Shown here in pieces: positions 16,771-25,149 of a stretch of DNA of 64,000 nt. Below the pieces are notes generated by a model. That model was not told where the DNA came from. It searched no databases and saw nothing but the letters and a program-made list of their open reading frames with translations. Location of the stretch: assembly GCA_047936785.1 (NCBI GenBank), contig CP176394.1. One strand, 5' to 3'. Position 1 is the stretch's first letter. The number at the start of each line of letters is the position of its first letter. The translations under genes were made by a program, and so were the position numbers. The DNA is from Acidaminobacterium chupaoyuni. GTDB taxonomy: Bacteria; Bacillota; Clostridia; Oscillospirales; Butyricicoccaceae.

Positions 16771-18934
16771 TCGCCGCATGATCCATGAAAAGCTGCGGTC
16801 GAACACCTGGATGACCACGCTGTTTACGGTTCTGGGCTTTTTCATCCTGCCCGTGCCCGCGGTCTATGGCGTGCAGCGTTATCTGGAAGCCGCGGAATCG
16901 CCCCACGGCTATGATCTGGAATATGCCCGGAAATTTTTGCAGGAGATGTTCAGCCTGAAAAATTTCGGCGTGTGGATTTTGCTTGCCGTTATGGCGGTGA
17001 TCGCGGCCACGGCGATGTTCCGTTTTATGCACCAGAAAAAACAGGTGGATTTTTATCATTCTCTGCCCATCAGCCGCAAAGCGCTGTTCGGTTCTTCTTA
17101 TCTTGCGGGCTTTTTGAGCATGATGATCGCCTATTTCAGCAATTTGCTCATCGCGCTGCTGATCGTTTTCAGTATGGGCTGCGGCCGCATCCTTTCGGCA
17201 GAGATCATTTTGAAATCTCTGGCGGGGAATCTTGTGATTTTCGCTGCGGTCTATGCCATCACCCTGCTGGCGCACCAGATGGCGGGCACCATGGTGACGG
17301 GGCTTTGCTGCACGGGGGTGTTCCTCATCCTGCCGCCGGCTTTCGTGGCCATCTGGGTGGTTTATATGAACCGCATTTTTGAAACCTTTTATCTGGCCGA
17401 TTCTGTTTTGGAACGCGCCTTTTCGGTGGTTTCGCCCATTGGGCAGGTGATCTTGTGGAGCATTCACAGCATGACGGGCTCGCTGAACGGCATCCTGTGG
17501 TGGATCGTGTTTGCGCTGGCCTGTTCCGCGGTGAGCCTGTGGATGTATTGCCGCCGTTCTTCCGAAAGCGCGGGCAAAGCGGTGGCGTTCCCCGCGCCGG
17601 CATCCGTCATCAAATATATCACGGTGCTGCTCATCACCCTTTGCGCCGGCGAGCTGTTCCGCGCAGTGGGTTATAACTATCGGGGCGGGTGGATGATCTT
17701 CGGGTTCTTCTGCGGCGCCGTGCTTTCTCACTGTCTCATCGAGATCATTTATCATTCCGATTTTAAACAGCTGTTCTGCCACTGGAAAGGGCTTGTGGTG
17801 TTTTGCGTGGCGTTCGGGGCGGGTTTTGCCCTGCTTGTCAATAACGCCGACCGCTTTGATGATTTTGTTCCTAAAGAGAATCAGCTGAAATCGATTTCCG
17901 TTTATGTGAACGCGCTCAATCAATATAATGAGTTCGACTGGCAAAAGAATATCAGCCGGGATGAACTGGAGCAATCGGATATGGAGCGAAGGCTGAAGCA
18001 CACAAAGATCGAAGACCCTGCCATGATCCATATGCTGCTGCAGCTGGCAACGAAAACCCGTTCAGGCGAACTTACCGCCGACCCGGAACCTCAAGATGCA
18101 GATTCCCTGGGCGCATGGAATAATGATTCCACCCAAATGACGGTCTGCTATGAAAAAACCAGCGGCCGCAAGATCTACCGGCAATATAGCGGCATCCGGT
18201 GGGAAGGTGCGCTGCCTTATTTGCAGCAGCTGTATGACACCCCCGAATACCGCAGCTTTTTATATCCGCTTTATACCATCGGCACTTCCCAGGTGAAAGC
18301 CGCCGCCATCTATAATGGCAACAGAGAATTTTATAGCCGGGGCGACACAAAGGAGTATACGGAATACGGCGGCTTTGTGCGCGGCACACAGGCGCGCCAG
18401 CTGGCCGATATCCTGTTGAAAGAGCTGGAACAGGTGAAAGCCGAACAGATGGAGGAAAATCCGCCGCTGACCTATATCGATTTTTCATGGGATGAGAATT
18501 TCAGAAAATCGGATAACAAAACCAATGATTTTCAGCGCCTGCCGGTTTATCCCCAATGCGCGCAGACCATCGCCGTTTTGAAAAACGAAGGGCTTTGGGA
18601 ACCGCTTACGCTGCTGCCCGAAGATATCAGCGCGGCCTATGTGAGCAACGATAATTATGGCTGGAAAGATATTGTGGAATATAAAGGCAACACCGAAATA
18701 GCTTTACCGGCCGCGACGGATAAATATTATCAGGAGATCACCATTACAAATCAGGAGAGCATTGCGCTGCTGCTGAAAAATGCCGTCAGCGAAGAGATGG
18801 GCCAAATGGATCCGTTCTTTAAAAGAGATCCGCTGAAGACCAGATTCGATGTAAACAACGATCGGTTCTCTTCGTTCTTTGCAGTCTATCCGGCAGGGAA
18901 ATTCCCCATGGAAGCATTAAAAACGGTTAAATAA
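16745..18934 (+). CDS. ABC-2 type exporter membrane protein
   Basis: 729 aa. About eight or more hydrophobic segments lie in the first ~390 residues (e.g. GVWILLAVMAVIAATAMF; ALLIVFSMGCG), followed by a large hydrophilic C-terminal domain (~395-729) predicted to be extracytoplasmic. This matches large ABC-2 permeases of YtrA-controlled operons. The ATG at 16745 has GGAGG 9 bp upstream, inside the ATPase gene. With the ATPase and regulator it makes a complete exporter unit; the substrate (antimicrobial peptide or envelope compound) is inferred only from family context. Confidence 0.75.
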   Translation: MTSNRLFFDRRMIHEKLRSNTWMTTLFTVLGFFILPVPAVYGVQRYLEAAESPHGYDLEYARKFLQEMFSLKNFGVWILLAVMAVIAATAMFRFMHQKKQVDFYHSLPISRKALFGSSYLAGFLSMMIAYFSNLLIALLIVFSMGCGRILSAEIILKSLAGNLVIFAAVYAITLLAHQMAGTMVTGLCCTGVFLILPPAFVAIWVVYMNRIFETFYLADSVLERAFSVVSPIGQVILWSIHSMTGSLNGILWWIVFALACSAVSLWMYCRRSSESAGKAVAFPAPASVIKYITVLLITLCAGELFRAVGYNYRGGWMIFGFFCGAVLSHCLIEIIYHSDFKQLFCHWKGLVVFCVAFGAGFALLVNNADRFDDFVPKENQLKSISVYVNALNQYNEFDWQKNISRDELEQSDMERRLKHTKIEDPAMIHMLLQLATKTRSGELTADPEPQDADSLGAWNNDSTQMTVCYEKTSGRKIYRQYSGIRWEGALPYLQQLYDTPEYRSFLYPLYTIGTSQVKAAAIYNGNREFYSRGDTKEYTEYGGFVRGTQARQLADILLKELEQVKAEQMEENPPLTYIDFSWDENFRKSDNKTNDFQRLPVYPQCAQTIAVLKNEGLWEPLTLLPEDISAAYVSNDNYGWKDIVEYKGNTEIALPAATDKYYQEITITNQESIALLLKNAVSEEMGQMDPFFKRDPLKTRFDVNNDRFSSFFAVYPAGKFPMEALKTVK

Positions 18935-18940
18935 CCGCAA

Positions 18941-18977
18941 AAAAGCAGAAAAACCACTTGGTTTTTCTGCTTTTTTT
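18941..18977. terminator. Bidirectional terminator
   Basis: AGCAGAAAAACCA pairs with GGTTTTTCTGCT, with A/T runs on both sides. It ends the exporter operon and can also stop transcripts of the convergent tcdA gene. Confidence 0.9.
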
Positions 18978-19038
18978 ATGCTTGCTGCGGCAATAAAACG
19001 GAACCGCCAAATCTGCCCACAAGAAAATAGAGGGAAGG

Positions 19039-19098
19039 GCGAGGAAGAAGGCGAGGAAGAAGGCGAGGAAGAAGGCGAGGAAGAAGGCGAGGAAGAAG
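19039..19098. repeat. Five perfect tandem copies of a 12-bp unit
   Basis: GCGAGGAAGAAG is repeated five times without error in the 3' region of tcdA, 10 bp outside its stop codon. On the minus strand, read-through past the tcdA stop would give a Pro-Ser-Ser-Ser repeat; no gene on either strand uses it. The rest of 18978-19108 is featureless. Confidence 0.95.
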
Positions 19099-19108
19099 GG
19101 GTAAACGG

Positions 19109-19840
19109 TTAGGAATGCTTTTCTTCCAGCAGGTCGGTGACCACGGCGCCGGCGATCATCAGCCCTGCCACCGAGGGCACAAACGAGATGCTGCCCGGGG
19201 TTTGGCGGCGGCTTGTGTGCACGCGGTCGTTTTCGGCGGCGGGCAGGGGAACCAAAGGTGGCTCGGTGGAAAACAGCACCTTACAGTGGGCGATGCCGCG
19301 GGCTTTCAGCTCGCGGCGCATGACCCGCGCCAGAGGACAGACCGAAGTCTTGGTGATATCCGCAATGCGGAAAAGGGAAGGATCCAGCTTGTTGCCGGTG
19401 CCCATGCTGCTGATGACGGGAACACCGGCGCGAAAGGCGTTTTCGATCAGAAGCAGTTTGGAAGAAACCGTGTCGATGGCATCGATGATATAATCGTATT
19501 TCGAAAAATCAAAGGATGAAGCGGTTTCCTGCTGATAAAAACGACAGACAGGCGTGGCTTCGGCCTGTGGGTTGATATCGCGGATGCGTTCGGCCATCAC
19601 TTCGGCTTTTTGCCGCCCCAGTGTGCTTTGCAGCGCGATCAGCTGGCGGTTGCAGTTGCTTTCGGCCACGGTGTCGTTATCGCAGAGGGTGATATGGCCT
19701 ACGCCGGCGCGGGCAAGGCCTTCGGCAACAAAAGAGCCTACGCCCCCCACGCCAAACAGCAAAACGGAAGCCTGCGCCAGGCGGTCAACACCTTGGGGGC
19801 CGATCAGCAGCGCTTCACGGGCAAAACGATTCGATTCCAT
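19109..19840 (-). CDS. tcdA: tRNA threonylcarbamoyladenosine dehydratase (TcdA/CsdL)
   Basis: 243 aa, E1-like/ThiF fold. Nucleotide-binding GVGGVGS at residues 30-36, then TLCDNDTVAESNCNRQL with the conserved Asp and Arg that bind ATP, and IDAIDTVSSK. The motif order and length match TcdA, which cyclises t6A37 in tRNAs to ct6A using ATP. It lacks the C-terminal CxxC zinc pairs of ThiF/MoeB. A GTGAGG RBS precedes the ATG. Monocistronic, with an extended -10 promoter just upstream. Confidence 0.87.
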   Translation of the reverse strand: MESNRFAREALLIGPQGVDRLAQASVLLFGVGGVGSFVAEGLARAGVGHITLCDNDTVAESNCNRQLIALQSTLGRQKAEVMAERIRDINPQAEATPVCRFYQQETASSFDFSKYDYIIDAIDTVSSKLLLIENAFRAGVPVISSMGTGNKLDPSLFRIADITKTSVCPLARVMRRELKARGIAHCKVLFSTEPPLVPLPAAENDRVHTSRRQTPGSISFVPSVAGLMIAGAVVTDLLEEKHS

Positions 19841-19877
19841 AGAAAAACCTCACAAAATAGAGAATAAATTCCCGTTT

Positions 19878-19886
19878 ATCATAGCA
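19878..19886 (-). promoter_or_regulatory. Candidate extended -10 promoter of tcdA
   Basis: Minus strand TGC-TATGAT, 38 bp before the start codon; no clear -35. Confidence 0.4.
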
Positions 19887-19907
19887 TAGAACGGAAAAAA
19901 GGAAAAG

Positions 19908-19937
19908 AAAAACCGGTTCTTTTGAGAACCGGTTTTT
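19908..19937. terminator. Terminator after the cls operon
   Basis: AAAAACCGGTTCT pairs with AGAACCGGTTTTT around TTTG; on the minus strand it lies just after the small membrane-protein gene. Confidence 0.85.
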
Positions 19938-19967
19938 GCTTGTTTTGAAATGGAAATAAGAAAACGA

Positions 19968-20267
19968 TCAGCGAGACTGATGATCTTCGTGATCTTCTTT
20001 CGCTTCTTCATCGGCGGCTTCATCGGCCGAAGCTTCTTCGGGGGCGGCTTCTGCGGGCGCTTCCGGCTGCGGTTTGGGTTCGCAATGAGGCGCTGTGCGG
20101 CAGATATCTTCGTAATCTTCGGTTTCGTCTGCCTGAGAAGTGGCGTTTTCGATCATTTCGTTGAGTTCATCGTTTTGGCGGCGGATTTGCTGCACCAGCT
20201 TAGAGCCCCAATAGGCGGCGGCGCCGGCAGCGGCGGTGAAAAGCACGAATTTTGTTCCTTTTTTCAT
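19968..20267 (-). CDS. Small membrane-anchored acidic protein, unknown function
   Basis: 99 aa. One hydrophobic segment at ~5-20 (KFVLFTAAAGAAAYWG), a short basic/amphipathic stretch, then a strongly acidic, Ala/Pro/Glu-rich tail (~45-99) that looks disordered. I do not recognise the family. The ATG at 20267 has GGAGGG; it lies 31 bp after cls and before the shared terminator, so it is probably expressed with cardiolipin synthase. Confidence 0.65.
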   Translation of the reverse strand: MKKGTKFVLFTAAAGAAAYWGSKLVQQIRRQNDELNEMIENATSQADETEDYEDICRTAPHCEPKPQPEAPAEAAPEEASADEAADEEAKEDHEDHQSR

Positions 20268-20298
20268 AATAATTCCCTCCATATTGAGAAATATTTTT

Positions 20299-21843
20299 TT
20301 ACATCAGCGGGGCAAGCGTTCTTAAAACGGCGCGCCCCAAACGACGCGGAAGCCGCACACTGCGGCAATCGGTTAAAGTGATTTGCGTGCATTGATGAAG
20401 CGTTGTTAAAAAATCATCGCGAACTTCTAAAACAGAAGGGGCGTTATAAAGCAGCACGCCGCATTCAAAATGAAGATAAAGGCTTCGGTAATCCAAATTG
20501 ATGGTTCCGATCACGCTGATGATATCATCGGAAACAAAGGTTTTTGCATGATCGAACCCGGGGGTGTATTCATAGATCTTCACCCCATGGCGAACCAGCG
20601 TTTCATAATAAGCGCGGGTGACGGAATGCACATACCATTTATCGGGGATATGCGGTGTGCAGATGCGCACATCCACGCCGTTTTTTGCGGCCGCGCAAAG
20701 CGCCGTAAGCACTTCGTTATCGATGATCAGATAGGGGGTGTTGATATATAAGTAGCGCGTAGCCTTGTTGATGAGGTTGAGATAAACGGTTTCGCCCACA
20801 GGCTCGTCATCCAGCGGGTTATCAACAAAGGGCTGAAGCACACCCTTCTGGGGCAGATGGGGCGGCGATTGATGAGGGCGGAACTCTTCGAAGTTTTCGT
20901 CTACACTGTCAAGATAATCCCACATTGAAAGGAAATGCACGGTCAGGTTCCAGGCTGCATCCCCCTGCATCTGCACCACGGTGTCTTTCCAGTGGCCAAA
21001 ACGCTCTTTTTTGTTGATATATTCATCGGCGAGATTGATGCCGCCCGTGAAGGCGATCAGGCCATCCACCACCATGATCTTTCGGTGGTCGCGGTTGTTA
21101 TAATGCAGCGAAAGAAACGGCAACAGCGGGTTGAACACATGGCAGCGGATGCCAAGCTTTTTCAGCTGTGCGGAATAATCATGGGGCAGTGTCATCAAAC
21201 AGCCGAAATCATCATAAATGACCCGCACATCCACGCCCATGCGCACTTTTTCTTTCAAAATTTCTAAAATCGAATTCCACATTACGCCGTCGCCGATAAT
21301 GAAATATTCTAAAAAGATATAATGCTCGGCGCGGCGAAGAGCATCGAGCATATCGGGAAAAGCAAGATCCCCCAAAGCATAATATTTGCTCCATGAATTT
21401 TCGCAGGGGGCCGAATAGGCATATTTTTGGATATAGTGGAGCGTTTGCGCGCCATAGGGATCTTTATGGGCGATGCGGTTGATCAGGTGATCGTTGGAAG
21501 GCAGTGTGCAGGCGGTTTTACGCTGGATGCCCAGCATGCGCCGCTTGGTTTTTCGGCTAAGCCGGTTCCCGCCCAGAAGCAGATAAAATATGCCGCCGAA
21601 GATCGGGAAAAGCAAGATGGGAACGATCCATGCGATTTTGAAAGCGGGATTATAGTTGCTGTTCATCAGCCACAACACAACGGCAAGGCTGATCACAATG
21701 GAAAACGCATAAAAATAAATGAAATAGCGGCTGAATCGCGTGGTAACGGCGATCAGAACCGCGACCTGCAGCAAGAGCGAAACGCTGACCAGAACAGAAC
21801 GGTGTGTGATAAGTTGAAAAACGCGTTTTAAATATTTTTTCAA
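20299..21843 (-). CDS. cls: Cardiolipin synthase (phospholipase D superfamily)
   Basis: 514 aa. Two N-terminal membrane helices (~17-35 and ~40-60), then two PLD catalytic domains, each with an HxKxxxxD motif: HRKIMVVDGLIAFTGG (first) and HAKTFVSDDIISVIG followed by INLD (second). It joins two phosphatidylglycerol molecules into cardiolipin and glycerol at the membrane. The start is a TTG at 21843 with AAAGGAG 6 bp upstream. The 112-bp repeat array lies directly upstream and carries its probable -10 elements. First gene of an operon with the small membrane protein. Confidence 0.92.
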   Translation of the reverse strand: MKKYLKRVFQLITHRSVLVSVSLLLQVAVLIAVTTRFSRYFIYFYAFSIVISLAVVLWLMNSNYNPAFKIAWIVPILLFPIFGGIFYLLLGGNRLSRKTKRRMLGIQRKTACTLPSNDHLINRIAHKDPYGAQTLHYIQKYAYSAPCENSWSKYYALGDLAFPDMLDALRRAEHYIFLEYFIIGDGVMWNSILEILKEKVRMGVDVRVIYDDFGCLMTLPHDYSAQLKKLGIRCHVFNPLLPFLSLHYNNRDHRKIMVVDGLIAFTGGINLADEYINKKERFGHWKDTVVQMQGDAAWNLTVHFLSMWDYLDSVDENFEEFRPHQSPPHLPQKGVLQPFVDNPLDDEPVGETVYLNLINKATRYLYINTPYLIIDNEVLTALCAAAKNGVDVRICTPHIPDKWYVHSVTRAYYETLVRHGVKIYEYTPGFDHAKTFVSDDIISVIGTINLDYRSLYLHFECGVLLYNAPSVLEVRDDFLTTLHQCTQITLTDCRSVRLPRRLGRAVLRTLAPLM

Positions 21844-21920
21844 TCAAATCTCCTTTCTGCTGCGGCCGCGCGGGCCGGTCTTTTAAACGGTTTGTAAAAG
21901 CAAGGGCAGAACATAAAAAG

Positions 21921-22287
21921 CAATGCACTGCGTTCATTATAGCATGAAGAATAATAAGAGAACCTTTTTAAAGGTCATGCTGAAATTTCCGCAGCGGGCT
22001 GCGCCCCTGGCGCTTCGCGCCCCATTGCTTCGCAATGCACTGCGTTCATTATAGCATGAAAAATAATAAGAGAACCTTTTTAAAGGTCATGCTGAAATTT
22101 CCGCAGCGGGCTGCGCCCCTGGCGCTTCGCGCCCCATTGCTTCGCAATGCACTGCGTTCATTATAGTATGAAAAATAATAAGAGAACCTTTTTAAAGGTC
22201 ATGCTGAAATTTCCGCAGCGGGCTGCGCCCCTGGCGCTTCGCGCCCCATTGCTTCGCAATGCATTATATCTATTATAGCATGAAATG
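21921..22287 (-). repeat. 112-bp tandem repeat array (three units plus a partial fourth) carrying promoter elements
   Basis: Unit starts at 21921, 22033, 22145 and 22257 (partial, degenerate). Each unit holds small palindromes: ACCTTT-TT-AAAGGT, CGCAG-CGGG-CTGCG, GGCGC-TTC-GCGCC and CATTGC-TTC-GCAATG. Each also has a minus-strand TATAAT (21936-21941, 22048-22053, 22160-22165, 22272-22277) preceded by TGC, except in the third copy. The boxes face cls. Units are nearly identical, so the expansion is recent. Confidence 0.93.
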
Positions 22288-22344
22288 TGAAAAAATGTAT
22301 GAAATTATTGTGAAATGCGGTAGAAAAAACGATAAAAAAGTAAA

Positions 22345-22373
22345 TAAAAAAGGCCCTGCATCGCAGAGCCTTT
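22345..22373 (-). terminator. Terminator of the 31-codon gene transcript
   Basis: Minus strand: AAAGGC-T-CTGC pairs with GCAG-G-GCCTTT, followed by TTTT and further T-rich sequence. It is about 100 nt after the stop codon of the small gene. Confidence 0.7.
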
Positions 22374-22469
22374 GGCCGTTTTGTTTTGTATAGAAAAAAG
22401 CAAGTGTGAGTGGTGATGCTAAATTTATAAAAACGCCTTACGGCTGAACCTTTTCCTCAAGGGAGGAAG

Positions 22470-22565
22470 TTATTTCTGGCTGGGAAGAACGACTTCGTCA
22501 CCAAAAATAAAATCATCCAGATCCTGGTCTTTGGTTGCGGGGATAATTTTCTTTGTGTTAAACAT
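22470..22565 (-). CDS. 31-aa acidic small protein, unknown
   Basis: The peptide begins MFNTKKIIPATKDQ, continues DLDDFIFGDEVVL and ends PSQK: a basic start, acidic centre and no membrane segment. Support that it is real: RBS AAAGGAG 7 bp before the ATG, a near-consensus promoter (TTGCAT-17-TATAAT) about 30 bp upstream and a terminator ~100 nt downstream, so it is a complete transcription unit of ~250 nt. It is divergent from nrdJ. It might be a regulatory peptide, a leader or a RiPP-like precursor; nothing nearby decides. Confidence 0.6.
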   Translation of the reverse strand: MFNTKKIIPATKDQDLDDFIFGDEVVLPSQK

Positions 22566-22595
22566 AGGGTCTCCTTTCTTTTATTTGCAGATATC

Positions 22596-22624
22596 ATTAT
22601 AACCTTGTCTATCCGCAAATGCAA
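22596..22624 (-). promoter_or_regulatory. Promoter of the 31-codon gene
   Basis: Minus strand TTGCAT, 17-bp spacer, perfect TATAAT. Confidence 0.75.
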
Positions 22625-22680
22625 CAAAAATTGTGTAAATTTCCTGTGAAGCTTTTTCTATGACACGGCAAGCAGAGCCA

Positions 22681-22709
22681 TTGACAGAAACGGCGACGGA
22701 TAATACAAT
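22681..22709 (+). promoter_or_regulatory. Promoter of nrdJ
   Basis: Perfect TTGACA, 17-bp spacer, TACAAT. The ~80-nt leader is too short for a cobalamin riboswitch. Confidence 0.85.
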
Positions 22710-22792
22710 ATATTGCGGACATACCTTTTGTGATACACAACAGATGCGGGGAGATGCCCCTGCATCCAACGATAAAACAACGGAGGAAAGCA

Positions 22793-25078
22793 ATGAAAAT
22801 AAACAATAACGCCAGAGTCGTGCTGGAAAAACGCTATTTGATCAAGGATTCTCAGGGAAAGCCCACAGAAACGGTGGAGCAGATGTTTGAGCGCGTTTCG
22901 GGCGCCATTGCTTCGGCCGACAGCGCCTATTCGCCAAAGGCCAATTGCGAAAAAACGGCGGGCGAATTTTATGACATGATGACGAATCTTGAATTTTTGC
23001 CCAACTCTCCCACGCTGATGAACGCGGGCCGCCCCCTGGGGCAGCTTTCCGCCTGCTTTGTTTTGCCGGTGGAAGACAGCATGGAAGAAATTTTCGAGGC
23101 AATCAAGCAGGCCGCGCTGATCCATAAATCCGGCGGCGGCACAGGGTTTTCGTTTTCAAGATTGCGCCCGAAGGGCAGCGTTGTCAATTCCACCGGCGGC
23201 GTAGCTTCCGGCCCGATCAGCTTTATGAAAGTGTTTAACACGGCGACAGAGGCCGTGAAGCAGGGCGGAACGCGGCGCGGCGCCAATATGGGCATTCTGC
23301 AAGTGGATCACCCCGATATCTTAGAATTTATTACCTGCAAATCCGATAATACGGAAATCACAAATTTCAATCTATCTGTGGCCGTCACCGAAGCGTTTAT
23401 GGAAGCGGTTCTGGCGGATGAAGATTATGACCTGATCGACCCGCACAACGACGAAGTATGTGGCACATTGAGCGCGCGCATGGTTTTTGATAAGATCGTT
23501 GACGCGGCATGGAAGAACGGTGAACCGGGCATTGTGTTCATCGACCGCCTCAACCGCGATAATGTGGTGCCTTCCCAGGGCAGAATCGAATCGACCAACC
23601 CCTGCGGCGAACAGCCCTTGCTGCCTTATGAATCCTGCAACCTGGGTTCGATCAATCTGGTGGAAATGCTGCGCGACAATAACGGCAGGATGGAAGTCGA
23701 TTATGAAAAACTGGGCAGCACCGTGGATAAAGCCGTTCACTTCTTGGATAATGTGATCGAAGTGAACAAATACCCCATCGAACAGATCGATGAAGTGACG
23801 AAAAAGACCAGAAAGATCGGCCTTGGCGTAATGGGCTTTGCCGATATGCTGATGCTGATGGGCATTCCTTATAACTCGGAAGAAGGCGTGGAAACAGCCG
23901 AAAAGGTGATGGGCTTCATCAACACCCGCGGCAAGGAAGCCAGCCGCAAGCTGGCCGAAAAGCGCGGCGCTTTCCCGCTTTTCGATGAGAGCGTTTACGC
24001 TTATAAAGAAGAAGACAGCCGCGAGATCCGCAACGCCACCATCACGACCATCGCGCCCACAGGCACGCTTTCCATCATCGCCGGCGTTTCGGGCGGGGTA
24101 GAGCCGCTGTTCGCGTTTGCCTTCATCCGCAATGTGATGGATGGCGACGAACTGATCGAAGTGAACCCCATCTTGAAAGCGGAGCTGGAAAAACGCGGCC
24201 TTTACAGCGATGAGCTGATGAAGAAGATCATTGCGGAAGGATCGCTGCAGCATATTCCCGAGATCCCGCAGGATATCAAGCGCGTTTTCGTTTGCGCCCA
24301 TGATGTTTCGCCGGAATGGCACATCAAGATGCAGGCGGCCTTCCAGAGACACACCGACAACGCGGTTTCCAAAACCGTGAATTTCCCCAACAGCGCCACC
24401 CACGAAGATGTGAGCAATGTTTATATCATGGCTTATCAGATGGGATGCAAGGGCGTGACCATCTATCGTGACGGAAGCCGCGATTCGCAGGTTCTCAATA
24501 TCGGCAAAGTGAACAAGAAAGAAGAACACAGCGGCGGATGCGAGCAATGTGAGCATCTGGAAGAGATGCGCAGACTTGCCGCCCGGCAGAAGCTGGAACC
24601 GCGCCCCAGAGCCGAAGTGACCATGGGCATCACCGAAAAGGTGAAGATCGGCTGCGGCAACCTTTATATCACCGTTAATTATGATGAAAACGGCATTTGC
24701 GAAGTTTTCACAAACACCGGCCGCCACGGCGGATGCCCCTCGCAATCGGAAGCGACAGGCCGTCTGGCTTCCATTGCGCTGAGAAGCGGCATCGATGTGC
24801 AGACCATCATCGATCAGCTGAAAGGCATTCGCTGCCCCTCGACGATCCGCCAGCAGGGCATGAAGGTCACATCCTGCCCCGATGCCATCGCGAGAACCAT
24901 TGAAAAGGTTCTGGCCAGCCAGCAGAAGGGAACCTCGCTTGCCGCGCCTTTGGCAGCGGAAGAAAAAGAGGAAACTTCTTCGGAAGAACACCGCACCTGC
25001 CCCGAATGCGGCGCGAAAGTCATCCATGAGGGCGGCTGCGTGATCTGCCGTCAATGCGGTTATTCGAAATGCGGCTAA
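22793..25078 (+). CDS. nrdJ: Adenosylcobalamin-dependent (class II) ribonucleoside reductase
   Basis: 761 aa. Class II motifs: SPTLMNAGRPLGQLSACFV (active-site Cys), IHKSGGGTGFSFSRLRPKG, NPCGEQPLLPYESCNLGSINL with the catalytic Cys of the NPCGE loop, TIAPTGTLSIIAG, and a C-terminal region ending in a four-Cys zinc-ribbon-like module (CPECGAK...CVICRQCGYSKC). It reduces ribonucleotides to deoxyribonucleotides using adenosylcobalamin and needs no oxygen, which suits an anaerobe. The ATG at 22793 has CGGAGG; upstream in-frame starts lack one. Monocistronic from a strong promoter. Confidence 0.95.
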   Translation: MKINNNARVVLEKRYLIKDSQGKPTETVEQMFERVSGAIASADSAYSPKANCEKTAGEFYDMMTNLEFLPNSPTLMNAGRPLGQLSACFVLPVEDSMEEIFEAIKQAALIHKSGGGTGFSFSRLRPKGSVVNSTGGVASGPISFMKVFNTATEAVKQGGTRRGANMGILQVDHPDILEFITCKSDNTEITNFNLSVAVTEAFMEAVLADEDYDLIDPHNDEVCGTLSARMVFDKIVDAAWKNGEPGIVFIDRLNRDNVVPSQGRIESTNPCGEQPLLPYESCNLGSINLVEMLRDNNGRMEVDYEKLGSTVDKAVHFLDNVIEVNKYPIEQIDEVTKKTRKIGLGVMGFADMLMLMGIPYNSEEGVETAEKVMGFINTRGKEASRKLAEKRGAFPLFDESVYAYKEEDSREIRNATITTIAPTGTLSIIAGVSGGVEPLFAFAFIRNVMDGDELIEVNPILKAELEKRGLYSDELMKKIIAEGSLQHIPEIPQDIKRVFVCAHDVSPEWHIKMQAAFQRHTDNAVSKTVNFPNSATHEDVSNVYIMAYQMGCKGVTIYRDGSRDSQVLNIGKVNKKEEHSGGCEQCEHLEEMRRLAARQKLEPRPRAEVTMGITEKVKIGCGNLYITVNYDENGICEVFTNTGRHGGCPSQSEATGRLASIALRSGIDVQTIIDQLKGIRCPSTIRQQGMKVTSCPDAIARTIEKVLASQQKGTSLAAPLAAEEKEETSSEEHRTCPECGAKVIHEGGCVICRQCGYSKCG

Positions 25079-25149
25079 TCGGTTAGGACCCAAAAAGAAA
25101 AGAGCAAAGGGGGGCGCGATGCGTCCCCTTTTGGTTGCGAGGTTAGAAT

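Noticed and set aside
19021..19108. Glu-rich small gene over the 12-bp repeats
   Set aside because: No start codon with an RBS on either strand; simple-sequence DNA explains the open frame.
21921..22287. CRISPR-like array
   Set aside because: Units are 112 bp, directly abutting and without unique spacers; no cas genes in the window.
22710..22792. Cobalamin riboswitch before nrdJ
   Set aside because: The leader is ~80 nt and lacks the B12-box; class II RNR itself uses B12 but is not controlled this way here.
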